Below, piece after piece: positions 32,586-45,198 of a stretch of DNA of 64,000 bases (the stretch's first letter is position 1; each line of letters opens with the position of its first letter). This DNA is from Termitomyces sp. T153 (lineage: Eukaryota > Basidiomycota > Agaricomycetes > Agaricales > Lyophyllaceae): contig JACKQL020000036.1 of assembly GCA_018296165.2 (NCBI GenBank), positions 248,001 through 312,000 on the forward strand, given 5' to 3'. The notes under the pieces are model-generated. The model saw nothing but the letters and a program-made list of their open reading frames with translations, made no database searches and was not told the DNA's origin. The translations under genes were made by a program, and so were the position numbers.

Positions 32586-35500
32586 TCATGCAATGCTAGG
32601 ACATAAACGCAGTATTCGGAATGATCCAGTATTCCGTTCGCAGAAATAGATATTATCATCCATGCGACCGAGAAATAACACTTCTTCATGAGAGTCCACC
32701 TCCATATCGCCCAAAGAAAACTCGGACCTGACGGCTGGATTACTCGACTTTTTACCTGAAAGATAACTAGCGCTTTCCTTGCCCTTGGAAAGCACAGTAG
32801 CTGTCGTCGGGCAAGACGAAACCGGCATACCGATCTTCCAAACGAATGGCGCCCGTCGATTGATATTGGAGACCGGAGGAGCGAATTGCGGTAACACAGT
32901 TCGAGATTCGTCTGCAGGGCGTAGCAAAGCATCGCTGAGGTCCACAGCCTCAAGCCCACCTTGACGCATAGCGACCAGGACAGACCGATCATCCACATCC
33001 AACGCCTCCAAGCGCTTGATATCACCCATTCTACCCATCAAAGCGGACTTGGAGTCGTCGTCTTGCTCATCTGGGCTCCATACGAATCGACCCTTGAGCA
33101 CCGACCTCCCACGCGCATCTACGATCGCCGTGCTATGCCCGCCACGCGAGGAGAAGAACAGTGCAGGGGGTCCGAAATGTCGGGGTTGGGTCAAGAGCGA
33201 GATGGGGCTGAGTAGTGGTCGTTCCGCATCAAATATGGCAGGCTTGTCGAGAGGGGTTGACGCCGGCGGAGGAGGGGGTCGGAAAGGGTGCGTAGGATCG
33301 ACGCCCTGTAATCTGAGATCCTTGAGAAGTAGAAAATCATCGTCTTCTTCTCGTCGGACAGGAAGATCAAGAGGTAACAGCCCATCTTTGTACCAAGCTT
33401 GCATTAAAGAAGCCTTCCAGGGACCTGCGCGCGAAGCCAAGTGTTAACGTTATGGTGATGGTTCGGTGAGATTGCATCTACTCACCATGGATGACATTCT
33501 TAGGGTCGCGGTAATACCAGCGAGACGGAGCGGTCGGCACAGGTACAGGAAGACCAGGCGGTGTGAATTGTATTTGTGACAAGTCTGTCGCACTCGCCTC
33601 TTCGGGTTCGTGCTCTGCGCGGTACTCTAAAAAGGAAGGATACGTTGGTGGAATGATATATTCATCCGCAATAGAAGCCAAGGGAAACTTGGGTGCGAAG
33701 CTCAACTGCTGGAACGTCGTGTAAGGACCCATCTGTGCCGTGGCTACAGCAACAAGCTCTTCAGATTGAGCAATTGTCGCAGTATCAGGAGTCGTCGTAG
33801 CATCGGGTTGAACGCCCGGGGTGTCGGCGCCATCGCCAGCACCTGTCGAGTCCACCGCCACACCAATGCTCACGTTGACGTTCGTGTCCTCCTCACCCAC
33901 CGTCTCCAAGTCATGATTAACATTTTCCCCAGCACGAATCTCTCGCGCCCGCCTTCTCGCTGCACGACGCTCAGCACGGCCGATCCTAACCTCTCGTACC
34001 CGCACTGTAGCCGGTTCAAGTCCAAAAACATTCTGCGAGAACACGAGAAACACTTCGACCAGATCATCGCCCTGGAGTTGCAACTCTAGCGACCGAGGGG
34101 AGTCGGGCAGGATGAATGTACGAGAGAGCCCAAGCGCTGTGCGGTAAGTCCCTGCAAACAGCTCAACTTTTTCACCATTCTCGCCACACAGGATAGCAAG
34201 AAAGCTGGGGGGAATGATCAGCAGGAATTTCGTTGACGGAACAAGAAAACTGACCTCTTTTTGGCGGTCTCTACAGCTTTGACCATCAAAGCACCTTTTG
34301 TACCGGGCAATTTTACATAGTCCAGTTTGGGAGGAGGCGCTTGAGGCGCTATAGGGGTAGGGGTTGGCCTCCTGGTAGAATACATGTCAACGGCGGGTAT
34401 GGGCGGACGGTCTTGCGCCTTTCTCGGAAAAGCATTGCTCAGGATGCGAGTGAGGAATCGCGAGGAGCGAGAAGGTGCAACTTGGCTCATTTCGGGAAGG
34501 GTATGCGACGCAGAGCTATCGTTAGATGGATACACATTCGATGACTGTGAACGGAAAGATTGTGAACGCGGGAGGCGCGCTGGGGTGGCAAGTGTCGTGA
34601 CTGATGAAGATGTCGTGACATTCTCAATAGGAGAGCCTCCTAGAAGCGCAGACCAACGCCTGTGCCGCCTGAACGAGGGTCTGGTAATGGCTGGATGTAG
34701 TCCCTCTGGAGCAGGATTTTCGGATTCTGGTTCAGCGGGCGCGGTCGACGACAACAAGACAGGTCGCTGTGGCTGTTGCGTTCCTGCAGGTGGTAAACCG
34801 GGTAACCTGGATTCCATGAGGATTCGGGTGAGACTGACACCATCGTCATCGTCGCCGTCGTCGTCATCGCCTACACCGAAATGGGTATCTGTATCTTGGG
34901 TATCTGAGGTGTGTATAGTGCGACGGGTGGTTGGGGAACTAGATAGCGCGTGACGAAGGGTCAGTAGGGTAGGTGTGGGCGAGGGCTGTGGAGGAACGAT
35001 GGTGTCTGTACGGGTGAGAGACAGGTCGAGATTTGCTGGTCTATTTCGTCGTCGAGGCGGGGTAACGCGGGGGGATGAGGGGATGGGAGAGGACTGGGCG
35101 TTGCCAGACAGGGTAGCGCTGGTGCGCTCATCCAAAGCCTGGCTACCACTGGCTTCTGCGGCAACGATGTCAATGGCTTCGTCATCACTGGACTCGGCCC
35201 AGTCAGCCTTGATGTCGGGGTGCGGATGTGTGCGAGCCGGGGGCAAGCGGGGTGGATGTGTGAGATCAAGAGGGCTACTATAGGGGGGAGGGTGTTCGTT
35301 GGGGGCGGGGGGAGTGATGTGGACGGGTGGTGCTCTGGACTTTCTTGGAGTCCTTGGTGTGGGAGAACGGGGTATCAAGGGCACAGGGGGGATGTGAACG
35401 AGAGTGGGATCGGCTGAGAGAGTGTTTTTTGCGAGTTTTTCGGTAGAATTGCGAGAATCAATGTCGAAAGTATTGAGTTTTTTGCGAGAGCGATCTCGTT

Positions 35501-35966
35501 CACGGCGGAGCTCGGTGTCGATGCGCCACTGGATGTTCTTTTTGATGTCATCTAGGGCATATACACGGACGCCGTCTCGTCTTCCTGCAATGGCGACGAG
35601 GACACCGCGCTGCTCCATGACGACGACGCTCTTGAAGCTGACGCGGCGGACGAGGGCGATTGGCTGGGGGTCGGGCGAGGAAAGGAGGGGGAGGACGTCG
35701 AGGCCCTGGGGATGGCAGAGAAGGAGGAAGTGCGGGGAGAGGAAGGCGCCGCTGGTGGGCGGGGACGGCGAGAGGTCGGCGGTGAGGACAGAGAGGGAGA
35801 GGCCGAGCTCGTGGAGGGACGGGGCAGGCAGCGGCGGCGGGGGCGTCACGGGGCGGCCGGGCGCAGGGGACGGCGGGGAGGCGGGCGGGCCGGGGCTGGG
35901 CTCGGGGCGGCGGTGGATGAGGCTGGTGAAGAAGCCCGACAGCCGGTTTGTGGCGCGCGCATCCAT
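32586..35966 (-). CDS. CNH-domain and GYF-domain protein
   Basis: Exons complement 34255-35966, 33486-34204, 32586-33424 give 1,089 aa in frame. The N-terminus (about 40-150) and the part around 540-700 (FLAILCGENGEKVELFAG; VFGLEPATVRVREVRIG) look like a citron-homology beta-propeller split by a long Pro/Ser-rich, probably disordered insert. A GYF-like domain follows at about 800-845 (WYYRDPKNVIHGPW...AWYKDGLLPLDL), the type that binds proline-rich peptides. An acidic Asp run is encoded near 34840. The start is the ATG at complement 35964-35966, only 81 bp from the divergent dehydrogenase start, so the two share a promoter. The cellular role is unknown; signalling or RNA-related scaffolding is a guess. 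Confidence 0.78.
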
Positions 35967-36047
35967 GCCCGTCCTCGTCCAGCCCGCGCTCAAAAGTCGC
36001 CCAGCTGCTTTCCCACGCCACAGCACCGCCTGCTTCCGCGACCCACC

Positions 36048-37737
36048 ATGCTCCTCCGCAGCATCCACACCGCCGTCACGCGCTCCGACCTCGCCCACTT
36101 TGCCTCCATCCTCCCCCCCTCCGCCATCCTCTCCACCCTCCACGCCCCCCACGACCTCACCCAGTACAACAATGACTGGATGGGCAAATACCGCGGCGCG
36201 TCCACCACCGTCCTCAAACCAAAGTCCACGGATCAGGTCAGCCAGATCCTCAAGTGGTGCAATCACCGGCGCATACCCGTCGTTCCCCAAGGCGGCAACA
36301 CCGGTCTCGTCGGCGGCAGCGTCCCAACGCGCGACGAGCTCATTCTCTCCCTTTCCAACATGAGCAAAATTCGCTCCTTTGATCCCGTGTCGGGTGTCTT
36401 GGTCGCAGATGCAGGCTGCATCCTCCAGTCCCTCACAGACCATGTCGCCCCTCACAATCATGTCATGCCGATAGACCTCGGCGCAAAAGGGAGGTTGGTG
36501 TTCCCTTGCTCCTGACCGAGCCTCTCTCAACCCCCAAACTAGCTGTCAGATCGGAGGAAACGTCGCTACCAATGCCGGTGGTCTTCGTCTTCTTCGCTAC
36601 GGTTCTCTTCACGGCACCGTCCTCGGACTAGAGGTTGTTCTTCCCGATGGTACCATTCTCGATCAGCTGTCTACATTGCGTAAAGACAACACAGGTACGT
36701 CCTACTCCACTCTCCAGACTCCATCTCACCCGGTACCAGGCTACGACCTGAAACAGCTCTTCATCGGCGCAGAGGGCACGCTCGGCGTCATCACTGGCGT
36801 CTCCATCTTGACTCCCCCGGCACCCCAGGCTTCCAACAACGTCATCCTCGCCCTGCCTTCATTCAAAAATGTCCTTCCTTTGTACCAAATCGTCAAGAGG
36901 CAGCTCTCCGAAATTTTGTCGGCGTTTGAATATATTGATCGCACAGCGTACGACTTGGCAGTCAAGCACGGCCAGGGCAGGGCCCTCAGTGACGAAGAAG
37001 TCCAAGGTGCCCAGTGTTTCGTCCTCGTCGAGACTAGCGGTGGCCGTCGCGAGCACGATGCAGAGGTCCCAAATCTTCCTTGCACACATCACCGCTTTTG
37101 CTGAATTTTCACAGAAACTGTCTGATCTTTTGGAAAACCTCCTGTCTGCCGACGAGCCTCTCATTACCAACGGCGTCATGTCCCAATCTCCAGCCCAGTT
37201 CTCGTCCTTGTGGGCCCTCCGCGAGGGTGTCACCGAAGCTGTATCCAAAGAAGGGAAACCCTACAAATACGATATCTCCGTTCCCCTCACCACTTTCCAA
37301 GACGTTGTCGACAATACTCGGGAACACCTCGGGTCCAAAGGGCTTCTTGGCGACGATGCTGTAAAGCACGTTCTTGGTTATGGTCACGTCGGTGATGGTG
37401 AGTGGCTCCATCCCCCGGCCTCCACATGCTCACACACTTTCAGGAAACTTGCATCTCAACGTTGTTGCCGCGGCTTACACGCCCGAGATCCAAGCCGCAT
37501 TAGAACCGTATATCTACGAGGTTGTCGGTGAGTAAACCTTGTCGTTATCGTGCATCTCTGATGTCCCCTTGTTTAGCATCACACCGAGGATCTATTTCCG
37601 CCGAGCATGGAATTGGTGCCATGAAAACACATGCCCTTCGTTATTCAAAGAGCGATGTGAGCATCGCTTTGATGAAAAAGATCAAGGATGTCTTTGATCC
37701 CAATGGCATCATGAACCCTGGCAAGGTTTTGGAGTAG
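36048..37737 (+). CDS. D-2-hydroxyglutarate / D-lactate dehydrogenase, FAD-dependent
   Basis: Six exons: 36048-36493, 36543-36694, 36740-37065, 37115-37397, 37444-37527, 37577-37737; 483 aa. FAD-binding type-4 fold: [16 protein letters not shown] (about 78-93), [29 protein letters not shown], then the C-terminal GHVGDGNLHLN and [17 protein letters not shown], ending in [13 protein letters not shown]. These fit the mitochondrial D-2-hydroxyglutarate dehydrogenase/DLD branch; substrate assignment within it is tentative. The N-terminus ([18 protein letters not shown]) is basic and could be a mitochondrial presequence. Confidence 0.9.
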
Positions 37738-37987
37738 AAGAAACTTACAATTACTAAAACGCCGTGCAAATTTAACGGATAATTTATATCGCTAAAATAC
37801 GACCGAGGAGAAATGAAATGAAGTTTATTCACCATAAGAACAATACACTTCGTTAGCATAAAAGAAGGAGTGAGTTTATCCTGAACCCGCAGCACGTGAT
37901 GTCACAAACCATAACCCATGGTCATTGTGACCCTAAATTGTGCTTTTACCCTCAACCTTAAACTCGGGGCTCGTTCACCCTCGAAAC

Positions 37988-39790
37988 ATGGTACTTTCTC
38001 TCTACTTATTTTCTACACAACACGCATCTCACAGCATAGAATCAGCCAATATTCCAAGATGTCAACGGCTTGGCCATAAAATTCTTTGTCCAAAAAGACC
38101 TCCCAGACAACATCCAGGCCGAGCTGTGCGAGACGATCACCGTACGTCGCTTCTTCCTTTGTCGTCCTTACTTTGGTCGCCAACTGTCAAACTCCAGGCT
38201 CTAGGTGGGCGAGTAGAAGCCAAGGTGCCCCGGCAGGGCTACATTCTCGTCCAGCCGGGTACTGCGGAGGAAGAACGCCTCCGTATCTGCTGGACGAGCA
38301 CCGACCGCCCCGAACGCCATTTCGTACCATACACGTACGTCGAAGCGTGCAAGATTGCAGGAATGTTGTTGAAGCAGATTTTCGTGGAGAACGGTGCGCC
38401 TATCGGGATGCACATCCATAATAGTATTGCGAATGTGAATGCTCGAGCTGCGCTTAGCCAGCGTATCATGGTGCGCGTTCTTTTGTTGTTGACGTTGTTG
38501 TTGTTACTTACTCGTGACCCACCCCCCGCCCTCGCGTACAGCACTGCGGCGGCGACCCACATGCCTCGATGCAGTCTGCTCGTGTTATCCTTGCGGACCC
38601 ACACACCGAGGTCTTCGGACATCTCGTCAAGGAGTATCAAGGCATACCCGGGAAATTTATAGAGTCATACCTATGGGTCAAAAAGTGCACAGAAAAATCA
38701 GTGGTCACGTATACCCCTCTGGTCTACAAAAACCCCGGGGGCCGACGACCCGGCGAAGAGTGAGGGGTGCTGCTTCTATCTATCCGTGCAAATTTCTCAC
38801 TAGATCGGCAGGCGCACACAGTTTACAGAAGAGGACGAAGGACATCTATGTAACTGGATCGCATCTAAAATCCCGTACAAGGAAACGGGCGGACGGACGG
38901 GAAACAGACTCTATCAACAACTATGTGAACAAGTTGAGTCTCCACTCTTCCTCTCTCTATGTTTCGACAGCCCCAGCTTAGCCTTAAACAGAGCGGCGAC
39001 CCAGAATATGCCTGGGTATCACGTCATACGTGGCAATCATGGCGCGAGCGTTATAAAAAGAATGCCGCCCGTCTCGACAACATAATCGCTACAATCGTCG
39101 ACCAGAAGAAGCCTGCTCAGGGGGAAAAAGGCCAGTATGGCTACGTCCGCCAGCCGGAAGTGAAACCCAAGCGCACGCGTAAAAAACGCGTCAAAGTCCC
39201 CGATGCACAGGCAGCTATTGACGAGCTGAATGATGCTGTTGGGCTACAGATTCATGCCATGCCAGTGATGATGGGAATGCAGCAAGAGCTGCAAGGGCCA
39301 CATGGACTGCAGGCGGAGGTGTTTTCTCAGATTCGTGTCCCTTCTGGGACGCCCGTTGACCGTGCGTCTGTTCGCCGGAGTCCAGCTGAGGAAGAGATGG
39401 ACGAGGATGGGAGTGATTGGATGGTGAAATTAGGCGATCTAGAGCCTCCACAGTGGGCCAAGCGCAAGTCAAGCGAGGAACTTGAAAGTAACAATGGTGC
39501 AAAAAGGGCAAGAACAAGGTGATGCTTGCGTTAATCACCTTTCTATATTCTGATTCTTCTCCTCCAGAGAACCTGATCCATCTGTCCAAACTGAACTGAC
39601 TCCTCAGGACCTCATGGCTATTGCTAATATACATGTCATCGACCAGGGTATCCGCGACATTGCAAAAGAGTTCAGGTTCACCGTCGAAGAGGTACAGGAG
39701 TACTATGACAAGTGTGGTGAAATGGGCCGCACTCGAATGCGCTTTCAAAAGATGCGGCAACAGCTTGCAAAGTTTGCAGAGGACGAATAA
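37988..39790 (+). CDS. RAP1: Telomere-binding protein Rap1 homologue
   Basis: Exons 37988-37990, 38046-38141, 38198-38470, 38542-38759, 38812-38932, 38992-39518, 39568-39790; 486 aa in frame. The N-terminal part (IFQDVNGLAIKFFVQ..., GGRVEAKVP) looks BRCT-like. A Rap1-type Myb domain follows at about 199-265 (FTEEDEGHLCNWIA, GGRTGNRLYQQL, YAWVSRHTWQSWRERY). A basic linker (KPKRTRKKRVK) leads to a C-terminal domain (LMAIANIHVIDQGIRDIAKE...VEEVQEYYDKCG) like the Rap1 C-terminal protein-interaction domain. In other fungi Rap1 acts in the telomere cap. Exon 1 would contain only the ATG; that boundary is the weak point, though an in-frame TAG just upstream of exon 2 demands an intron there. Confidence 0.85.
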
Positions 39791-39892
39791 ATGTAGGTGC
39801 TGGTGTTGATCTCTCCTTCCATGTTATGACTACTTTATAATATATAAAGATGTTGCACGTAGAACAAAACTAGTTACGAAAGCGGTGCAGTT

Positions 39893-41370
39893 TTATGGGA
39901 CTTCATAATCCATAAGTAATTTATAATCTGCAGCCCTTACTGGCGCAGATGGACTGTCGAAAGGTTTGCGACGCCTAGAACAAAGTGTCAAGAATCATGA
40001 CATCCAGGATATTAAACACAGACCTTTCGCCAGCAGCCGCAGAAGGAAAGGAGCCAAAGAGATCAGGGTGCTTCGGTAGCGGAGACTCCCTACAAATAAG
40101 CAAAGTTGAGAACGAGCATCCCGATTGATAGGTCAAGGAAAACTCACGTAAAGTAAGGATGTTGGAGTGCTTCCTCGGCTGTGATTCGACGTTCGGGGTC
40201 ATAAGTCAGAAGAGACATGAGTAGATCAATTCCTGCTGTTGTCATATACTGAAACTTTTGGCGGAACTGATGGTGTTGAGGTGATGGTAGACTCAGAGTT
40301 TTAGCCAAAGGGAGCAAGAAGTATCCAGGCCAAGAGTCCTGTGTTGGAGGCCCAAGAAGTTTGAAGATCATTGAGATGAGCTCGAGTTCGCCCTTTGCTT
40401 GGAAAAGCGGCTCCTTCAGGAGCAGCTCAGCGAAGATACAGCCAACGGACCACATGTCGATTGCTGTCGAGTACGTTGTGGCACCAAGCAGAATTTCGGG
40501 AGCGCTAGGCGATAGTGCTAGGGACCCGTTTTTGTGGCGCGTGTGGCATAAAGCACGTACCGATACCAAAGTGTTACTACAAGTTGCGTCATTCCGCCGA
40601 CACCGATTGGGTCACCGTACCGTCGAGCGAGCCCAAAGTCTGCCACTTTGATGGTCCCTCTGTTGTTCATGAGCAGATTACTGGTCTTCAAATCGCGGTG
40701 GAGGATCCAGTTTGAATGACAATGGGCCACAGCCGACAATAGTTGAAGCATCAAAGTTTTGGTTTCGGATTGCAGAAATGGTGAGGGCATTAGAGTTAGG
40801 AGAGTTTTGAGGTCGTGTTCAATAAAGTCCATCACAACAAAAACTCTATTTGATCTCATTCATTACATTTAGTACGCTCGCCGAAAACACTCACTGAGTC
40901 AGTGTATCACCAACGACAACCTCCCTTATGCCTACAACATTCTCGTGTCGGCACGTCATCAAAGAGAATATCTCTCTCAAGGCAGTTATGGGAAATCCGT
41001 TCTTTTCTTCGTCAAGCTTGAGCTTTTTCAAGGCTACAATGTCCCCAGTTTGCTTGTCTCGTGCACGAAAGACGACACCATATGAGCCCTCTTCGATCTG
41101 ATTCAATTTTTCATAGCAGAATACTGAGCGTGCTGTAAGGATGGGAGGGTGTCGTGTTCTGGGAGGAACATATATACTGTGGCTGGTGCGTGCAGGGATT
41201 GCTGGAACGACTATCGAGGTCGTAGGCGCATCTATGGGCTTGATTAATGGTTTCTGTTTTGCCCGACGTTTGACTGGAGGAACCCGGACGTTCGGAGGGC
41301 CGTCGTCATCGTCGTCGTCGTCGCCCTCCCACTTGGACCTTTTGCGTGTAGGCGTCACGTCAGTCGACAT
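39893..41370 (-). CDS. CDK11/PITSLRE-like cyclin-dependent kinase
   Basis: Exons complement 40895-41370, 40561-40845, 40148-40504, 40024-40089, 39893-39974; 421 aa. The basic/acidic N-terminus ([15 protein letters not shown]) suggests a nuclear protein. Kinase domain: EEGSYGVV loop (93-100), VALKK (Lys115), PITALRE helix (127-133; PITSLRE in animal CDK11), HRDLKTSN (Asp210), DFG (Asp228), and TLWYRAPE. The family acts in transcription and pre-mRNA splicing control with an L-type cyclin. It lies 80 bp downstream of the tubulin-ligase-like gene on the same strand. Confidence 0.88.
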
Positions 41371-41450
41371 CGAAAGTTCAAGAAATTCACATCAGTCACA
41401 TGGGTCACAGGATCCAAATTACACTAAGTACTTAGGCGAGATTATATCGA

Positions 41451-42965
41451 TTATCTGTCACGTTGCTCGTCCAATACTTTTATCAGGTGGTTTTGTGTTT
41501 CTCCTACCTCCCACTTATCGACCTCATGTTTCTTCGTCAAAAATGGTTTCACACACACTTTTCCCATAGAGACAAAGAGATCCTCCAAGATCCACGTCAA
41601 TCTTGGACCAGTTAACTCGATCGCTGGCTCCGCGTTGATTTCCAACAGCTTTACCTGCAGCTGAGGCTTATTTGACGTAGCAGAATGAACGACAAGGAAG
41701 TCAATTCCGTACAGCTCGAATGCGTTGGGCAAGGGCTATGAAAGTAAGGGACAAAAATCAAAAAAGAATATGAGAAGAAATCACCTGAAAATGAACAGGG
41801 TTCTCTAGTGCAGCTTTAAAAGTTTCCCCAAGAACCTCTACCATTTGCCGGACTATTTCAGCCATGTTGTCTCTAGTAAATTTGAAGGAAAGGTCTTCTT
41901 CATGGAGTGAAAAAATTCGGCATCCTATTAGTTCGTCAAATAACCGGACCCCCTCCTCGCCTTTATGTGTTTGCAAAGAGGTATTTGTCAAATGCGGTCT
42001 CAAGTCGAGGGTGGTGGTATCATGGGGTTCCACATATGGGACTGAAGAGAAGAGAGCCAATATTCGGTCGTAAAGATATACTTGGAGGGCTCCTGAGGCC
42101 ACGCAGTACGCTCGAAGATGGAACTGTTCCAGGTGAAATTGTAGATGCAGACCCGCAATAGATTCATAAATGGTCCGAACCAACCTTGTAACCTTTGGCT
42201 TCGAGAGAGCTTGGAAAGTCGCCAACGGGTGCTTCGAAAGGATCTAGAAGAAGAGGATTTGGAAGATATTCCTACATGTAAAACGCAATGAGGTGCTATC
42301 CTTCTTGTTGTCACGCTTGCTCCCACCTGCACTACAAAATGCCGGAGCTGCGAGGTGACGACAGCCGTTCCATCAGCACTGTTCTCACCCTCGTCATCTG
42401 AAAGTTCAAATTCTTCAAAAATTTGTTGCAAAGATTCTTTGGTGTTGAAAAGTCTGATTCCCATGCCACGATCTGACATTCCACTGAGGACAACTGGTTA
42501 GGAAAAGAACAACCATTGAAAAGATGCTAACGGCTTAAGAATCCACCACGATGAAGATTTCTCCAAAGAAACTCCTAGTTCCCAGAGATCGTCGGCCCAC
42601 ATTTCATCCAGTTCATCGGCGAAAGATATCTCGATTTCATAAGTTTTTGGAATGGCTACTTTCAGAGGCGACGAGGGATGTTTCGTCGTGTATAAGGTGA
42701 GACACCGAGAGAGAAAGTGTTTTCTTATAAGGGCTTTTCGGAAGATATAACTAGATGATAAAACTTTTTGGCGATTTTGATGAGTTAGTTCATGATCAAT
42801 GAGATCATAGGAAGCCCATTGAATTAGACATGAATCTGACAAAGACTGGGGGACAGACGAAACAATGTCAATCGGCACGTCTAGCACATCAAGAGCATTT
42901 CGGACTAGACGGTCTGTCAAGGGGGCAGATGGCCAGAGGACGAGGCAGAGACTTGGAGACGACAT
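41451..42965 (-). CDS. Tubulin-tyrosine-ligase-like family protein
   Basis: Exons complement 42532-42965, 42327-42483, 42185-42271, 41785-42123, 41451-41735; 433 aa in frame. TTL/ATP-grasp features: WWILKPGMSDRGMGIRLF (ATP-binding), HFVVQEYLPNPLLLD, GYKFHLRAYCVASGALQVYLYDRILALFS, and YGIDFLVVH...VKLLEINAEPAIELTG (C-terminal metal/ATP residues). The family ligates amino acids to proteins such as tubulin; yeast Pby1 is the closest kind I recognise by layout. The real substrate in this fungus is unknown. Confidence 0.83.
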
Positions 42966-43095
42966 AAAAAAACATAAGAAACCTCATCGTGAGGGATGGG
43001 CAAGACGCGTGTCACGTGGCAAAAGTATTATATATGAAAAATCAGATGTGTCGGCATTCTAGCTTTTCCTACATACTATCGCCCGTCCCTACGTG

Positions 43096-44184
43096 ATGGG
43101 GGCGAACTATCTTTTCTCCTTAGAGCCCACCTTCACACAGGGCCTAGTTCTGGGCCAACTTTCAGTTATCGTACTGCTCGGTTTCATCCTCAAATATATC
43201 TTCCTTGATTCCACCCACGATCCTTTCGAGACGTCCTCTTATCAAGCTCATACCAATCACGACTTTACACTACGGGCACAGAAGTCTGACATCCAAGAAG
43301 TCGAGACTGGCTCGAAGTGTGACGGACACGAGTCTGTCGAATGGTTCAATATACTACTGCGGCAGGCAAGTTGGGCTTGGCTTTACTCGGGGCCTGCTCA
43401 CATATACAAGCGCAGATTGTTGATGTCTATCGCTCGAAACTAAGAGATGATCTTACTGGCCCTGAGGGGAATGAGATTGCGCGTAAACGAATAGAAGACT
43501 ACGCAAACAAAATACGGCCTGCAGGTTTCCTCGTACGTCTACAATCGCTATAGCCAAAGCTTTCATTCAGCTGAACGCATCTTGCAGGACCATATAAGAA
43601 TACATTCTATAGACCTTGGTGTTTCCGCGCCAAAATTGCATGATGCACATGTGACTTCAGATGCATCGCCCAAAGCTCTCACTGTCCGTCCTCCAACCCT
43701 TATTTGTGTACTCACTCTTATTCCTTCTGCCAGGATATCCATTTTGAAACTACATATACTGACACCCTATCCATTTCTCTGTCAACTTCATACCTTTTTA
43801 ACTATCCAATGACATCCTTCGCACGTCTTCCAGTTTCACTGACAATATCATTATCCCAATTCAAGTCTTTAGTGAGTGCAAGTCGTTATTTCTCTACATG
43901 ACTAAATATATGACAATCAGGTTACCATATCCCCACCTCCGCCAGATTCTCCCGCACCCGTACTAACGTTTAGCATCTCACCCAATTTCACGCTCGATCT
44001 TACGACTACATCGTTAATGGGGAGCCGCGCTAAACTAGCCAATGTTCCGAAGTTACATGAACTCATCCAGCATCAAGTACGCCGCATTCTTGCCGCCCGG
44101 GGGACCTGGCAGGTCGTGCTTCCCGGCCTAGCCACTTTATCAGCAGTACAAGAGCAAGCGAAGAAAAGTCTCCATGATGTTTGA
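43096..44184 (+). CDS. MMM1: ERMES subunit MMM1, ER-mitochondria lipid-transfer protein
   Basis: Exons 43096-43365, 43416-43532, 43588-43683, 43734-43871, 43921-44184; 294 aa, all introns phase 0. One membrane segment (about 17-37, LVLGQLSVIVLLGFILKYIFL) anchors it in the ER. The SMP domain starts at about 80 (ESVEWFNILLRQIVDVYRSKLRDD), continues through SISLSTSYLFNYP and FARLPVSLTISLS, and ends with GTWQVVLPGLA. MMM1 and Mdm12 form a lipid-transfer channel between ER and mitochondria. The first intron starts with GC (43366). The donor at 43684 (GTCCGT) is the least certain. Short relative to many MMM1 proteins but with no missing SMP block. Confidence 0.9.
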
Positions 44185-44354
44185 TGTATGTTCAGCAGAT
44201 CTCAAAGACAAGAAAAATCATTGACTTCCTAGATACCCTATCCCTTTCGAATAATTTGGTGATTGTACATTACGTTGTGATAATGTGTTCAATTTTAGCA
44301 CAGTCGTGACAGGAAAGAATGAATACATAGAAGACTTCCGAGAAGACCTACAGG

Positions 44355-45107
44355 TCATACTCCGACGAGATCCAACCATTCTTCAATAGTTGCCAGCGCA
44401 TGACTACTTTCAAGGTCTGCGACTGGCATCATATCCACCCCTGGATCATTACCGAACCGATGTTGAGCCCGTAATAGTTGCATTTCTTTATCCGGCGCCA
44501 TCATTGCAATTGGAAACTTCGCTTCAAAATTAAACTCGGGAAGTTTTGATGGAAGTATAGCTTCTGAGACGGATGCATTAGACAAAGGAGGCGATATGAG
44601 AAAGAGGCCTGAGGCTGGGTGCGAAGAGACGTATGTTTGGGCGATCAAACAGGATAGGGATCTAGCAAAGATGATGGGTGGGAATGGCATGATAGACAGT
44701 CGAATCTCGTCATGCAGATCTTCGACAATGATTTTAGGTCGAAACCAGAATATGAAGATGAGGCTCACTAGTACTCAAGGCAGTCATCAACTCTTCAGAG
44801 TCTCGAATTGGACCATGGGGGAAACGAAGATCTATTTGCAAGCAGGTATACCCCTTTTCAGCTAGCATCGAGGAGAAATATGTCACACTGAAAATTCATC
44901 AGAATGGCAGTGAACATGAATCCTAGACCCGTGATACCCATTGCTGGAAGACGCGTCCCAATCGTTGGCAGAAACAAATACAAGCGGTGTTGGGGCTAAT
45001 CTAGGCGCAGAAGCTGGCGGAGAACGTGTGATGGTGGAATAGACGCGTCCAGCGAGGCAGCCTGAGAATCTCTGCGTCGATTGCAAACCTCGGAACAAGC
45101 TGAACAT
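44355..45107 (-). CDS. Small alpha/beta-hydrolase-like protein
   Basis: Exons complement 44938-45107, 44769-44887, 44355-44719; 217 aa in frame. The N-terminus (MFSLFRGLQSTQRFSGCLAG) is basic and could be a mitochondrial presequence. Then TPLVFVSANDWDA, YFSSMLAEKGYTCLQIDL and FARSLSCLIAQTYVSSHPASGLFLISPP, an alpha/beta-hydrolase order with the Ser of SLSC in the nucleophile position (a degenerate elbow). A late His (SSHALATIEEWL) could be the third catalytic residue. Function unknown. It shares a 91-bp divergent promoter region with the Rpb8 gene. Confidence 0.72.
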
Positions 45108-45198
45108 GAGGGGTTCGAAGTCAAAATCAATAATCCCACTCACGTGTTGTCACAGGTCACCTCTTTCCAGGATACCTGTGACTTTTCACATTTTGGCA

